A DNA stretch of 36,915 bases, taken from NCBI GenBank assembly GCA_013153595.1, contig JAADEC010000047.1, positions 1 to 36,915 on the forward strand, in the 5' to 3' direction. Shown in pieces: positions 29,296 to 36,220 of this stretch. Both the position numbers and the translations under genes were made by a program. The DNA is from Thermococci archaeon. Its GTDB lineage: Archaea > Methanobacteriota_B > Thermococci > Thermococcales > Thermococcaceae. Below the pieces are notes generated by a model. It saw only the letters and a list, made by a program, of their open reading frames with translations, searched no databases and was not told the origin of the DNA. The stretch's first letter is position 1. Every line of letters begins with the position of its first letter.

Positions 29296-30063
29296 ATGAC
29301 AGTCATCATCAGCGTAGCCAATCAGAAGGGGGGAGTAGGGAAGACCACGGTTGCCCTCAACCTCTCTTACGGCCTTGCAAGGAGGGGGAGACGGGTACTG
29401 GCTGTGGACGTGGATCCCCAGTTCAACCTGACCTTCGGTCTCATAGGCATGAAGGTTCTGGACTACGAGAACAGCAACGTTGGGAGCCTGATGACCGGTG
29501 AGATCCGGGCGGATGAGGCAAGGGCAGTGGTGTCCAAGAATCTCCATCTAATACCGAGCCATCTGAACCTCTCCATGAAGGAGCTGGATATTCTAAACGG
29601 TTACAACAGGGAGAGAAAGCTTCACAGGGCGTTAACGCCTCTGCTGCCTGATTACGACTACGTTATAATAGACACCCCTCCGAGCATGGGGATATTCCTG
29701 ATAAACGCTCTCACGGCATCGGACTACGTCGTTATACCCCTCGAACTAAGCTACTTCGGCATCATAGGAATGCAGCTTATGTTCAACCTAATGGAGATGA
29801 TAAGGGAGGAAACGAACGAAAACCTCAGACTGCTGGGCCTTATTCCCAACAAGTTCACAAGACAGACCACGGTTCCTAAGACCAGACTCAAGGAGCTGAA
29901 GGAGATGTATCCCAACGCCCCTCTGCTCACAACGATCCCCAAGGCTATAGCCTTAGAAAGGGCCCAGGCCCTCGGTCGTAGTATATACGATTACGGCGAT
30001 GCAAGAGCATCAAAAGCTTTCCTGAGGCTTACTGATCAGATAATATCGCTCGTCGAAAGTTGA
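29296..30063 (+). CDS. ParA/Soj/MinD-type partition ATPase
   Basis: A deviant-Walker ATPase of 255 residues. The signature NQKGGVGKTT near residue 10 has the extra Lys of the ParA/MinD family. Motif A' is VDVDPQFNLT and Walker B is YVIIDTPPSMG. The body (SDYVVIPLELSYFGIIGMQLM, LGLIPNKFTRQT) is of the Soj/ParA type; no C-terminal amphipathic membrane helix as in MinD is evident. Such proteins bind DNA non-specifically as ATP dimers and position chromosomes, plasmids or other cargo with a partner. ATG 29296 has GGGTGGT upstream. It begins 39 bases after ftsZ and ends 12 bases before the RHH gene, so all are likely one transcript. Confidence 0.93.
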   Translation: MTVIISVANQKGGVGKTTVALNLSYGLARRGRRVLAVDVDPQFNLTFGLIGMKVLDYENSNVGSLMTGEIRADEARAVVSKNLHLIPSHLNLSMKELDILNGYNRERKLHRALTPLLPDYDYVIIDTPPSMGIFLINALTASDYVVIPLELSYFGIIGMQLMFNLMEMIREETNENLRLLGLIPNKFTRQTTVPKTRLKELKEMYPNAPLLTTIPKAIALERAQALGRSIYDYGDARASKAFLRLTDQIISLVES

Positions 30064-30075
30064 GGAGGTGAACCC

Positions 30076-30417
30076 ATGTCAGATGATAAGAGCATCCCAA
30101 AGCTGTTCTCAGGCTCAATTGAAAACCTGAAGAAGCCGAGAACAACGGATGGAAAGGCTGACAAGGGTAGAGAGAAGCTAAAAAAAGAGAAGAAGCAAAA
30201 GACCCTCTACGTCAGCCTGGACATGAACAGAAAGCTGATAGAGCTGTACGGGGAGGAGGGAAGAAGGCAGAGCGTGATAGTTGAAGACGCGGTTAACCTC
30301 TACTACTACATGAAGAGAGCGCTGGGGGAGAGAAAATTCGAAGAGCTCCTCAGTTTTGTAAAAAGGGAAGACCCGGAGATACTAAGGAAGTACATCACGA
30401 CCCTTGAGGGAGTCTAA
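30076..30417 (+). CDS. small RHH protein, candidate ParA partner
   Basis: A 113-residue protein with a long disordered, lysine-rich N-terminal tail (KPRTTDGKADKGREKLKKEKK) followed by a probable ribbon-helix-helix domain. The strand is QKTLYVSLDM, helix one MNRKLIELYGEEG and helix two SVIVEDAVNLYYYMKRAL. A C-terminal helical segment (EELLSFVKREDPEILRKYI) completes it. This layout, a flexible basic tail plus RHH fold next to ParA, is that of plasmid centromere-binding proteins such as ParG and Omega, whose tails stimulate the ATPase. Here that role is inference. GAGGAGGTG precedes the ATG. It is the last gene of the plus-strand division cluster and converges on ribL 6 bases away. Confidence 0.8.
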   Translation: MSDDKSIPKLFSGSIENLKKPRTTDGKADKGREKLKKEKKQKTLYVSLDMNRKLIELYGEEGRRQSVIVEDAVNLYYYMKRALGERKFEELLSFVKREDPEILRKYITTLEGV

Positions 30418-30422
30418 CCGCC

Positions 30423-30872
30423 TCATTCGCAGAACTCTTCCATTATCCTTTGTATTATCTTACTCGTTTTTGCCCTGTCTTCCTTGTACATGTACGGAAT
30501 CCGCATCACCTCGGCGTTTATACCGTTCTCCCTGAGCAGCATCTTCAGCCGCTCCTCCTGAATCCTCTGGTCCGGGCCTAACGCGATTACGTCAGGTGCT
30601 ATCCTCCTAACGAGGTCAAAGCTTATACCTCCCGGCTCCCCAATGTGAACCTCGTCCACAACCCTCAGGGCCCTGAGCAGCTCGGCCCTATCCTCCGCGG
30701 GGTTGATTGGTCTGTGGCCCTTGTCCCGCATAACGGTCTCGTCGTTGGCCACTATAACCACCAGCTCGTCACCGAGCTTTTTAGCCTGTTCGAGGAAGTG
30801 AACGTGCCCAACGTGGAGTATATCGAAGACCCCCCCGACGAGAACCCTGATCCCGGTCCGTTTCCCCTCCAT
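30423..30872 (-). CDS. ribL: FAD synthase (FMN adenylyltransferase), RibL type
   Basis: Archaeal FAD synthetase that adenylates FMN, of the nucleotidyltransferase superfamily. The 149-residue product has the expected signature [19 protein letters not shown], in which His20 and His23 form the HxGH motif. [10 protein letters not shown] and [23 protein letters not shown] follow, typical of this family (RibL of Methanocaldococcus). ATG 30872 is chosen over 30914 because AGGTGGT lies four bases upstream of it. The gene is the last of the minus-strand operon after the PUA protein and ends 6 bases from the RHH partition gene (converging). Confidence 0.92.
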   Translation of the reverse strand: MEGKRTGIRVLVGGVFDILHVGHVHFLEQAKKLGDELVVIVANDETVMRDKGHRPINPAEDRAELLRALRVVDEVHIGEPGGISFDLVRRIAPDVIALGPDQRIQEERLKMLLRENGINAEVMRIPYMYKEDRAKTSKIIQRIMEEFCE

Positions 30873-30917
30873 AGAACCACCTGCTACCAGGTACTTCGGT
30901 GCAGTTACGGCCATCTG

Positions 30918-31442
30918 TCAGAGCCTGCCAACGGTCACGTCCCACAGCTTGTCCTTCGCGTGGTGTATGACCTTAACCACCTTCCCCTTGGACATCTCCA
31001 CCATCTTCCTTCCGTCCTCCAGCGCTATCCCTATGGCTAAGGGCCTCCCGTACTTCTGCTCTATCACGAAAACCAGATCCCCCTCCCGTATGCCCTCGTC
31101 AGCGTCGACTACTCCAGGAGCCATGACGTCAGCACCGTTGAGGATGTGCGGAACCGCTCCCTCATCCACAACAACCCGCCTCTTCCACAGCTTCAGGTTT
31201 TCCCTCTCGGAGATATCGTACAGCGCCGCTACAAGGGGGAATATGAGATCCTTCCGTTTTATGAAGGTTGGTTTACCGTTTACGAAAATTACGTCGGTTA
31301 TCCTGTCAAACTTGGCCACTTCCACCCTGTCCTTCTTCCTCAGAAAGTTAGACGCCACGTCCTCTCCGAACATCTCAATCAAGGAGTTGAGTATAGCCTT
31401 GACCTCCCGTCTCCCAACGGGATGCCTGCTCTTCAGCTCCAT
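30918..31442 (-). CDS. PUA-domain RNA-binding protein (MCT-1/Tma20-like)
   Basis: A 174-residue protein with an N-terminal pre-PUA domain (MELKSRHPVGRREVKAILNSLIEMFG) and a C-terminal PUA domain beginning GAVPHILNGADVMAPGVVDADEGI and containing GDLVFVIEQKYGRPLAIGIA. The layout is that of archaeal homologues of eukaryotic MCT-1/Tma20, which act in translation re-initiation and ribosome recycling. A function in archaea is not settled. ATG 31442 has a GGAGGTG site within the end of pyrF and overlaps it by 10 bases. Followed after 45 bases by ribL. Confidence 0.86.
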   Translation of the reverse strand: MELKSRHPVGRREVKAILNSLIEMFGEDVASNFLRKKDRVEVAKFDRITDVIFVNGKPTFIKRKDLIFPLVAALYDISERENLKLWKRRVVVDEGAVPHILNGADVMAPGVVDADEGIREGDLVFVIEQKYGRPLAIGIALEDGRKMVEMSKGKVVKVIHHAKDKLWDVTVGRL

Positions 31443-32074
31443 CTCCTCACCTCCTCCCAGAGTGCACGTGCGCTTTCTTCAGGATTCTGGCTGGAGTATA
31501 TGCTCCTCCCAACGATCAGGAAGTCGGCGCCGGCCTTAATGGCATCCCTTATCCTGCCCCCCTGAGCGCCCACGCCGGGGCTGAGGATCTTTATACCGTT
31601 CAGCAGCCTCTCCCTTACGTAGGCTATCCTCTCGGGGCGCGTTGCCGGGGCCACGACACCGAAGGGTTTGAGTTCGTTGGCCATCTCCACCAGTCCATCC
31701 GTGGCGGGGGTTATGAACTCCTTGGCACCTCCGTGGCTCATGTCAACGACCAGTATGACCTCACCCTCCTCCATCACAGCCTCAACGCTGTCCCTGCCCG
31801 CGAAGCCGTGTGCTATAACGTAATCGGCGCCCGCCTCAAAGACCTTTCTTGATACGAGCCTGTTGGTGTTGGGTATGTCGGCAAGCTTCAGATCCGCTAT
31901 GACGGGCAGATCGGTGACCTTCTTCAGTTTCGTTATTACACCGAGTCCCGAACCAAGTATGAGCGGCCAGTTGACCTTTATCGCCCACAGGTATGGGGCG
32001 GTCGCCGTGGCTATCCTCAGGGCCCGATCCTGTTCGTACACGTCCAGCGCCAGTATCAGCCTGTTCCCCCTCAT
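31433..32074 (-). CDS. pyrF: orotidine 5'-phosphate decarboxylase
   Basis: Catalyses the last step of UMP synthesis, OMP to UMP, without cofactors. A TIM barrel with the catalytic Lys/Asp network: AIKVNWPLIL, IADLKLADIPNTN (the Asp-x-Lys-xx-Asp motif), VDMSHGGA, and the phosphate-binding end PGVGAQGGRIRDAI with VGRSIY. At 213 residues it matches the Pyrococcus enzyme, which starts M-I-V-L-A-L-D. ATG 32074 (MRGNRLILALD) is used; the track's 32101 start lies in the preceding gene. It follows the DUF4443 stop by 4 bases. Confidence 0.96.
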   Translation of the reverse strand: MRGNRLILALDVYEQDRALRIATATAPYLWAIKVNWPLILGSGLGVITKLKKVTDLPVIADLKLADIPNTNRLVSRKVFEAGADYVIAHGFAGRDSVEAVMEEGEVILVVDMSHGGAKEFITPATDGLVEMANELKPFGVVAPATRPERIAYVRERLLNGIKILSPGVGAQGGRIRDAIKAGADFLIVGRSIYSSQNPEESARALWEEVRRWS

Positions 32075-32078
32075 GGTC

Positions 32079-32681
32079 TCAAGCTCCAAGCAGTTCCTCA
32101 ATCTCTACCGGCAACGAATTCCTCTTGAGTGAGATGGCAACGTGGTAGGCACTCTTAATAGCATCCGAGGGCTCGTCCGACCACGTTACGAGTATCAGAT
32201 CCCCGTCTTTAAAATCCAGCGCCTTCAACCTCTCGTACAGCTCGGGCAGCGTGTCCCGAACAGGCCGCTGATCCTCGGGAAATACAGGTGTACCGTTCTT
32301 AACCAGGAGGATCATGGCCCCCTTCGCGAAGTACCGTATGGCCTCATCCCTCAGCTCTATGCTCTTGAACTCGGGAGGATCTGGAACCCTGAGGGAGTAC
32401 GCGGGGTAACCCTCAACGAATCCCACAGGAATGGCCTCGGAGAACAGATCACCGAGTCTGTTAAGAAGCTCAAGCCCCTTTTTGGTGAGGATGTGTCCCC
32501 TCTGCGTTGAGTTTATGATGCCCGCCGAGTTCATCTTCTTTAGCATGGTCCTCGCACTGCCCTCCCCTATTCCGAGAGCATCGGCCAAGCTCTTCCTTCC
32601 CATCGGCTCTTTGAGCATGAAGATAGCCGCCACGACGTCCTCCATCTCAAACTCCGGGTAGGCCCCCCTCTTCCAGTCCAT
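32079..32681 (-). CDS. HTH regulator with DUF4443 domain
   Basis: A 200-residue protein. The N-terminal 75 or so residues form a winged helix: KEPMGRKSLADALGIGEGSARTMLKKMNSAGIIN is a clear helix-turn-helix, followed by a wing (STQRGHILTKKG). The remainder resembles the archaeal DUF4443 domain, with GYPAYSLRVPDPP and a strand-helix pattern (AMILLVKNGTPVFPEDQ). This could be a ligand-binding domain. Because it opens the pyrF operon and is coupled to it, control of pyrimidine genes by a pyrimidine is a plausible inference. ATG 32681 has GGTGGGTG immediately upstream; GTG 32690 overlaps that site. Confidence 0.84.
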   Translation of the reverse strand: MDWKRGAYPEFEMEDVVAAIFMLKEPMGRKSLADALGIGEGSARTMLKKMNSAGIINSTQRGHILTKKGLELLNRLGDLFSEAIPVGFVEGYPAYSLRVPDPPEFKSIELRDEAIRYFAKGAMILLVKNGTPVFPEDQRPVRDTLPELYERLKALDFKDGDLILVTWSDEPSDAIKSAYHVAISLKRNSLPVEIEELLGA

Positions 32682-32709
32682 CACACCCACCGAAGGGTGT
32701 TAGAGCATC

Positions 32710-32720
32710 ATAAATAAAAC
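32710..32720 (-). promoter_or_regulatory. TATA box for the DUF4443-pyrF operon
   Basis: Minus-strand TTTTATTTATG, centred about 34 bases before ATG 32681. The same region reaches 32884 and holds no further coding or RNA candidate I can support. Confidence 0.5.
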
Positions 32721-32844
32721 GTTACCGCTCCCCGATCGCTCCGTGGAGCGGGAAAATTTTAAGGTGCAAACGAACAGAAGGAGCGGATTAACACCAAAAC
32801 GAGGCCGAGATTGTACGGCTGATGCCGATGATCGCTTGTCCTGC

Positions 32845-32862
32845 GGAACGGAGGGAACGGAG
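32845..32862. repeat. perfect tandem repeat GGAACGGAG x2
   Basis: A nine-base unit repeated twice without a break, just after the stop of the inositol-phosphate synthase gene. It could be a processing site, but is more likely a chance duplication. Confidence 0.4.
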
Positions 32863-32884
32863 AAAAGGGAGATATGGTAGAGGC

Positions 32885-34033
32885 TCACAGCCACTTAGGC
32901 TCGAGTCCCGCCCACATCCGCATCTTCTCGTGTGCGATTATGCGCGGTATGTTGTGCATCTCCTTCGGTCCGGGGTTCTTCATGTAGAACGCGTTGACCT
33001 CGTAGACGGTCCCGAAGGCCTTCTTCTCAACCGCTATCTTACCGAGCCTGACGAGGTCGACGAGCAGACCTGCCAGTGCGGGGCTGTCGTTGATCCTGCC
33101 GCTGATTATGAGCTCGTCGTGGGCGCCGTTGAAGCTGACGTACTCGATGTGCATGGCTATGAACTTCCTGTCGCCGAGCGGCTTGAGGAACCCGGTGGGC
33201 TTTATGTAGTGCGGTGCATCGTAGCCGAGCAGATCCTTGACGATGCTCGACTTGGTGAACTCCTTGCTCTTGTTCCTCTCCTTGTCGGTCAGGGCAAGGA
33301 AGTCGTTGTTTCCGCCGATGTTGAACTGGGCTATGTCGATCACGTAGCGGTTCCTCTGGGCGAGGTGCGCGAGGACGTCAGCCGTCAGTGGGGTTGCTCC
33401 GGTGGCACCGTCGTCTCCAAAGACCACGAGGTTGCTCTCCTTCGCGAGCTCAACGAAGGCCGGGTCGTTGGCGATGAGCGTTGGGATCGCATTGACGAAG
33501 GCCGCTCCACCGACCTCCCTGGCGTACTTCGCCGCGGCGTAGACGTACACCTGGGTCGCCGTGACCCTGTCCTTCCTGTTCTCCTCTATGGCTCTCTCGA
33601 GCTCATCCTTCCGCTCAAACGGGGTGAAGGCCTCGGTGGTACACACGTTAACGAATACGTCAGGTCTGAGCTCCTTCCACTCACCGACCAGGTGCTCAAC
33701 CGCTTCCTTGAGTGTCATCTCATCATCCAGACCCGTCGCCTCTATCGGCATGTTCCTCAGACTGCCGAGGTGGATGCCCTTCCTGACGGTTACCCCCCTG
33801 AGGGTCTCGGGCGCTTCAGGATCGTAGCTTCTGACCACGTCGTACAGATCCTTACCAACTTTACCCACGTCCACATCGTAAGAGCCAACTATCTCGATGT
33901 CCTCTATGCCTACCGGCAGCTCCCTGCCGAGTGGCACACCATAAACCTCGAGCTCTCCCTTCTTTATCTTCTCAAGGCCGCTCGCGAACACGCTCGCGAC
34001 GTACCCCTGTCCAAGTATAACCACCCTAACCAC
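32885..34033 (-). CDS. myo-inositol-1-phosphate synthase
   Basis: Converts glucose 6-phosphate to L-myo-inositol 1-phosphate with bound NAD, the first step of DIP synthesis and of inositol lipids. The Rossmann fold starts VRVVILGQGYVASVFASGLEKI, and the catalytic domain includes VCTTEAF, AIPTLIANDPAFVE, GDDGATGATPLTADVLAHLA, QFNIGGNNDF and a run of lysines (TDKERNKSKEFTKSSIVKD). Length of 382 residues is normal for the archaeal form. GTG 34033 is supported by GGAGGTG six bases upstream. It lies 41 bases downstream of the cytidylyltransferase/DIPP-synthase gene; a possible separate TATA box (CTATTTAAC) at about 34074-34082 sits at the end of that gene. Confidence 0.94.
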   Translation of the reverse strand: MVRVVILGQGYVASVFASGLEKIKKGELEVYGVPLGRELPVGIEDIEIVGSYDVDVGKVGKDLYDVVRSYDPEAPETLRGVTVRKGIHLGSLRNMPIEATGLDDEMTLKEAVEHLVGEWKELRPDVFVNVCTTEAFTPFERKDELERAIEENRKDRVTATQVYVYAAAKYAREVGGAAFVNAIPTLIANDPAFVELAKESNLVVFGDDGATGATPLTADVLAHLAQRNRYVIDIAQFNIGGNNDFLALTDKERNKSKEFTKSSIVKDLLGYDAPHYIKPTGFLKPLGDRKFIAMHIEYVSFNGAHDELIISGRINDSPALAGLLVDLVRLGKIAVEKKAFGTVYEVNAFYMKNPGPKEMHNIPRIIAHEKMRMWAGLEPKWL

Positions 34034-34074
34034 TGTTCACACCTCCTTTTCTCTCATAAGATATTTCATGTCTG

Positions 34075-35379
34075 TTAAATAGTTTTTGGTTGTGAAAGAC
34101 TTCTCCAGACCAGGTAAACGGTGCACATCACCCGGACGTTGGCCACAACGGCCGTCAAGACGAAGAACGCCTTCACAAGCCCGAGTGCAACGAGCACCAT
34201 GGCCGTAAACACCCTCTCGTCCCTCTTCCCGGGCAGATACCTGAGGGGCTTTATGACCCTGTACGGATCAACGTGGTACGCTCCCTTGAACCTCTCCGTC
34301 GAGTAGCTGACCATCACAGAGCCCAGCAGGGCCAGCAGCACCACCAGGTACCACAGGGGTTCCGTCACGGATCCGTAGGCCAGCAGTGCTATGAACAGAC
34401 CGTCCACGTACCTGTCAAGGATGGAGTCGAGGTATCCGCCGAACCTGCTCGTTTCGAGCCGTGCCCTGGCCAGCTCCCCGTCAACCCCGTCGAGGATGGA
34501 GTCGAACTGATATACGAACGCCGCTAAAACGGGAAGCCAGAGGGTAAGCAGAGCCGAGAGGATCCCCACAGCAAACGTTAAAGCTGTCATCGGTCCCGGA
34601 CCAGTGTGCTCAACGAGGTGGTAACTGATCCAGGTTGAGATCCTCCTGTTCAGGTGCCTGCTTACGAATCCATCCCCCGTCCCTTTGACCGCCGTCCTTA
34701 CGAGCATTCTCCTTGCCTTTTTTACGTCATCCGGGGTATCCACGTCCATCCATGGTAGCCCATCAACGAAGGTTACCTTCAAACCGGCCTCCCGGACGAC
34801 GTCGCTGAGGTTCACCGTGTCCCGCTCCTCTACGAGCCTTCCCGTCACCTCAAAGATCGAGTCGTCGAGAACGAAGAACCCCGTATCTACCGCATCCCAC
34901 TCCGCCAGCCTCTTCCCGACGTCGGCCACCCTTCCCCCCTCTACCCTGACCTTGGTGGCCTCTTCAACGTCCGCGAACTTCGGCCTTCTGTCAGCTATCA
35001 GCCCGTCACCTTCGGCCGCCCTCTCGATGAACTCTCCCGAGTAGACGTGATCCGACATCGTCAGGATGAAGCGGCCGTTCACGGCTTTTCTGGCCATGTG
35101 AAGTGAGTAGCCGTTCCCCCTCTCGGGGTGAGGGTTCACGATCACATCGGCGTCGATGCCCTTCTCCTCAAGGAACCGTTTGTAGGCGTTGAGGTAATCC
35201 CCGTTCGTCACTATAACGAAGCTCGATACTCCAAGCTTTGAAAGCAGCAGCACCGTCCTGTGGACTATCTCCCTTCCCGCGACCCTCAGGAGCCCCTTGG
35301 GTACCCTTCCCATCCTCTCTCCGAAGCCCGCTGCGAGTATAACGGCTTTTCTCGGAATCCCTGGGTTGCTCCCGGCCAT
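34075..35379 (-). CDS. bifunctional inositol-1-phosphate cytidylyltransferase / DIPP synthase
   Basis: Two enzymes in one protein for making di-myo-inositol phosphate. The N-terminal half is a nucleotidyltransferase that forms CDP-inositol (KAVILAAGFGERMG, PKGLLRVAG). The C-terminal half is a membrane CDP-alcohol phosphotransferase joining CDP-inositol to inositol phosphate: the motif DGVDGELARARLETSRFGGYLDSILD carries DG-x2-AR-x8-G-x3-D-x3-D in full. About four to five membrane segments follow. At 434 residues it matches the fused enzymes described in hyperthermophiles. ATG 35379 has GGTGA just upstream. The product DIP is a compatible solute made at supra-optimal temperature. Confidence 0.95.
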   Translation of the reverse strand: MAGSNPGIPRKAVILAAGFGERMGRVPKGLLRVAGREIVHRTVLLLSKLGVSSFVIVTNGDYLNAYKRFLEEKGIDADVIVNPHPERGNGYSLHMARKAVNGRFILTMSDHVYSGEFIERAAEGDGLIADRRPKFADVEEATKVRVEGGRVADVGKRLAEWDAVDTGFFVLDDSIFEVTGRLVEERDTVNLSDVVREAGLKVTFVDGLPWMDVDTPDDVKKARRMLVRTAVKGTGDGFVSRHLNRRISTWISYHLVEHTGPGPMTALTFAVGILSALLTLWLPVLAAFVYQFDSILDGVDGELARARLETSRFGGYLDSILDRYVDGLFIALLAYGSVTEPLWYLVVLLALLGSVMVSYSTERFKGAYHVDPYRVIKPLRYLPGKRDERVFTAMVLVALGLVKAFFVLTAVVANVRVMCTVYLVWRSLSQPKTI

Positions 35380-35478
35380 GCGCGTCACCTTTTTAACCCC
35401 TGTGTCTCCGTCAATTCAACGTTGACAGAAGCCACATGTAAATTAACCTGACGTAACTTAAATCTTTCGGTGGTCAAA

Positions 35479-36156
35479 ATGAAAGTTGCCGTGCTTTACT
35501 CCGGAGGGAAAGACTCAAACTATGCCCTTTATTGGGCACTTAATCAGGGGTTCAACGTCAGGTACCTCGTATCCATGATCAGCGAACGCGACGACAGCTA
35601 CATGTATCACGTTCCAAACGTGCATTTAACCGAGCTTCAGGCGAGATCGGCCGGCATTCCGCTTGTAAGGGGGTTCACGCGAGGAGAAAAGGAGAGGGAG
35701 GTTGAAGATCTGAAAGCCGTCCTGGAGGGCCTTGACATAGACGGAGTCGTCTCAGGTGCGCTGGCGAGCGAGTACCAGAAGAGGCGCATCGATCGGATAG
35801 CGGAGGAGCTCGGTATTCAGAGCTTCGCCCCGGCGTGGCACGTGGATGCCGCTGAGTACATGAAGGTCATAACGAAGACGTTCAGCGTGATAATAGTGGG
35901 AGTTTCAGCCTACGGTCTCGACGAAGGCTGGCTCGGGAGAAGGATAGACGAACAGGCTCTGAGGGAGCTCATTGAGCTCCACAGGAGGTACGGGATCCAC
36001 GTAGCAGGGGAGGGGGGAGAGTACGAGACCCTCGTGCTGGATGCTCCGTTCTTCACTTCACGGCTGATAATTGACGAAGCAAGCGTGGAATGGGATGAAA
36101 GAGCGTATTCAGGTGTTCTCAGAATCCTGCGGGCCCATCTGGAGAGAAAAGCCTGA
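35479..36156 (+). CDS. diphthine-ammonia ligase (Dph6 family)
   Basis: An adenine-nucleotide alpha-hydrolase/PP-loop enzyme of 225 residues. In archaea and eukaryotes Dph6 performs the final amidation of diphthine to diphthamide on elongation factor 2, using ATP and ammonia. The PP-loop [11 protein letters not shown] spans residues 7-17, and the C-terminal region has [14 protein letters not shown], a strong family marker. ATG 35479 is preceded by GGTGGTC; the track's GTG 35470 lies inside this site. Divergent from the DIP operon across about 100 bases, with TATA-like ACTTAAATC upstream. Confidence 0.93.
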   Translation: MKVAVLYSGGKDSNYALYWALNQGFNVRYLVSMISERDDSYMYHVPNVHLTELQARSAGIPLVRGFTRGEKEREVEDLKAVLEGLDIDGVVSGALASEYQKRRIDRIAEELGIQSFAPAWHVDAAEYMKVITKTFSVIIVGVSAYGLDEGWLGRRIDEQALRELIELHRRYGIHVAGEGGEYETLVLDAPFFTSRLIIDEASVEWDERAYSGVLRILRAHLERKA

Positions 36157-36191
36157 GGGCAGATGGGCCTGACCGCCCTATGTTTTTAAAC
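36156..36191 (+). terminator. hairpin/T-run between dph6 and ahcY, also holding the ahcY TATA box
   Basis: AGGGC and GCCCT pair across 14 bases, and TTTTT follows. GTTTTTAAAC (36182-36191) is then centred about 35 bases before ATG 36221, so termination of one gene and initiation of the next overlap. Confidence 0.45.
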
Positions 36192-36220
36192 CTCCGGGAT
36201 TACTGACGGTTGGTGATCGC

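Noticed and set aside
32800-32835. possible C/D box sRNA (CTGATGCCGATGATC)
   Set aside because: A CTGA and a GATGAT lie close together as for D'/C' boxes, but no outer C box or D box occurs at the right spacing, so it does not make a full sRNA.
32822-34078. 418-residue plus-strand ORF opposite the inositol-phosphate synthase gene
   Set aside because: It is a shadow of a strongly supported minus-strand enzyme, with no domain pattern and a biased Val/Leu/Gly-rich composition; no ribosome site or promoter.
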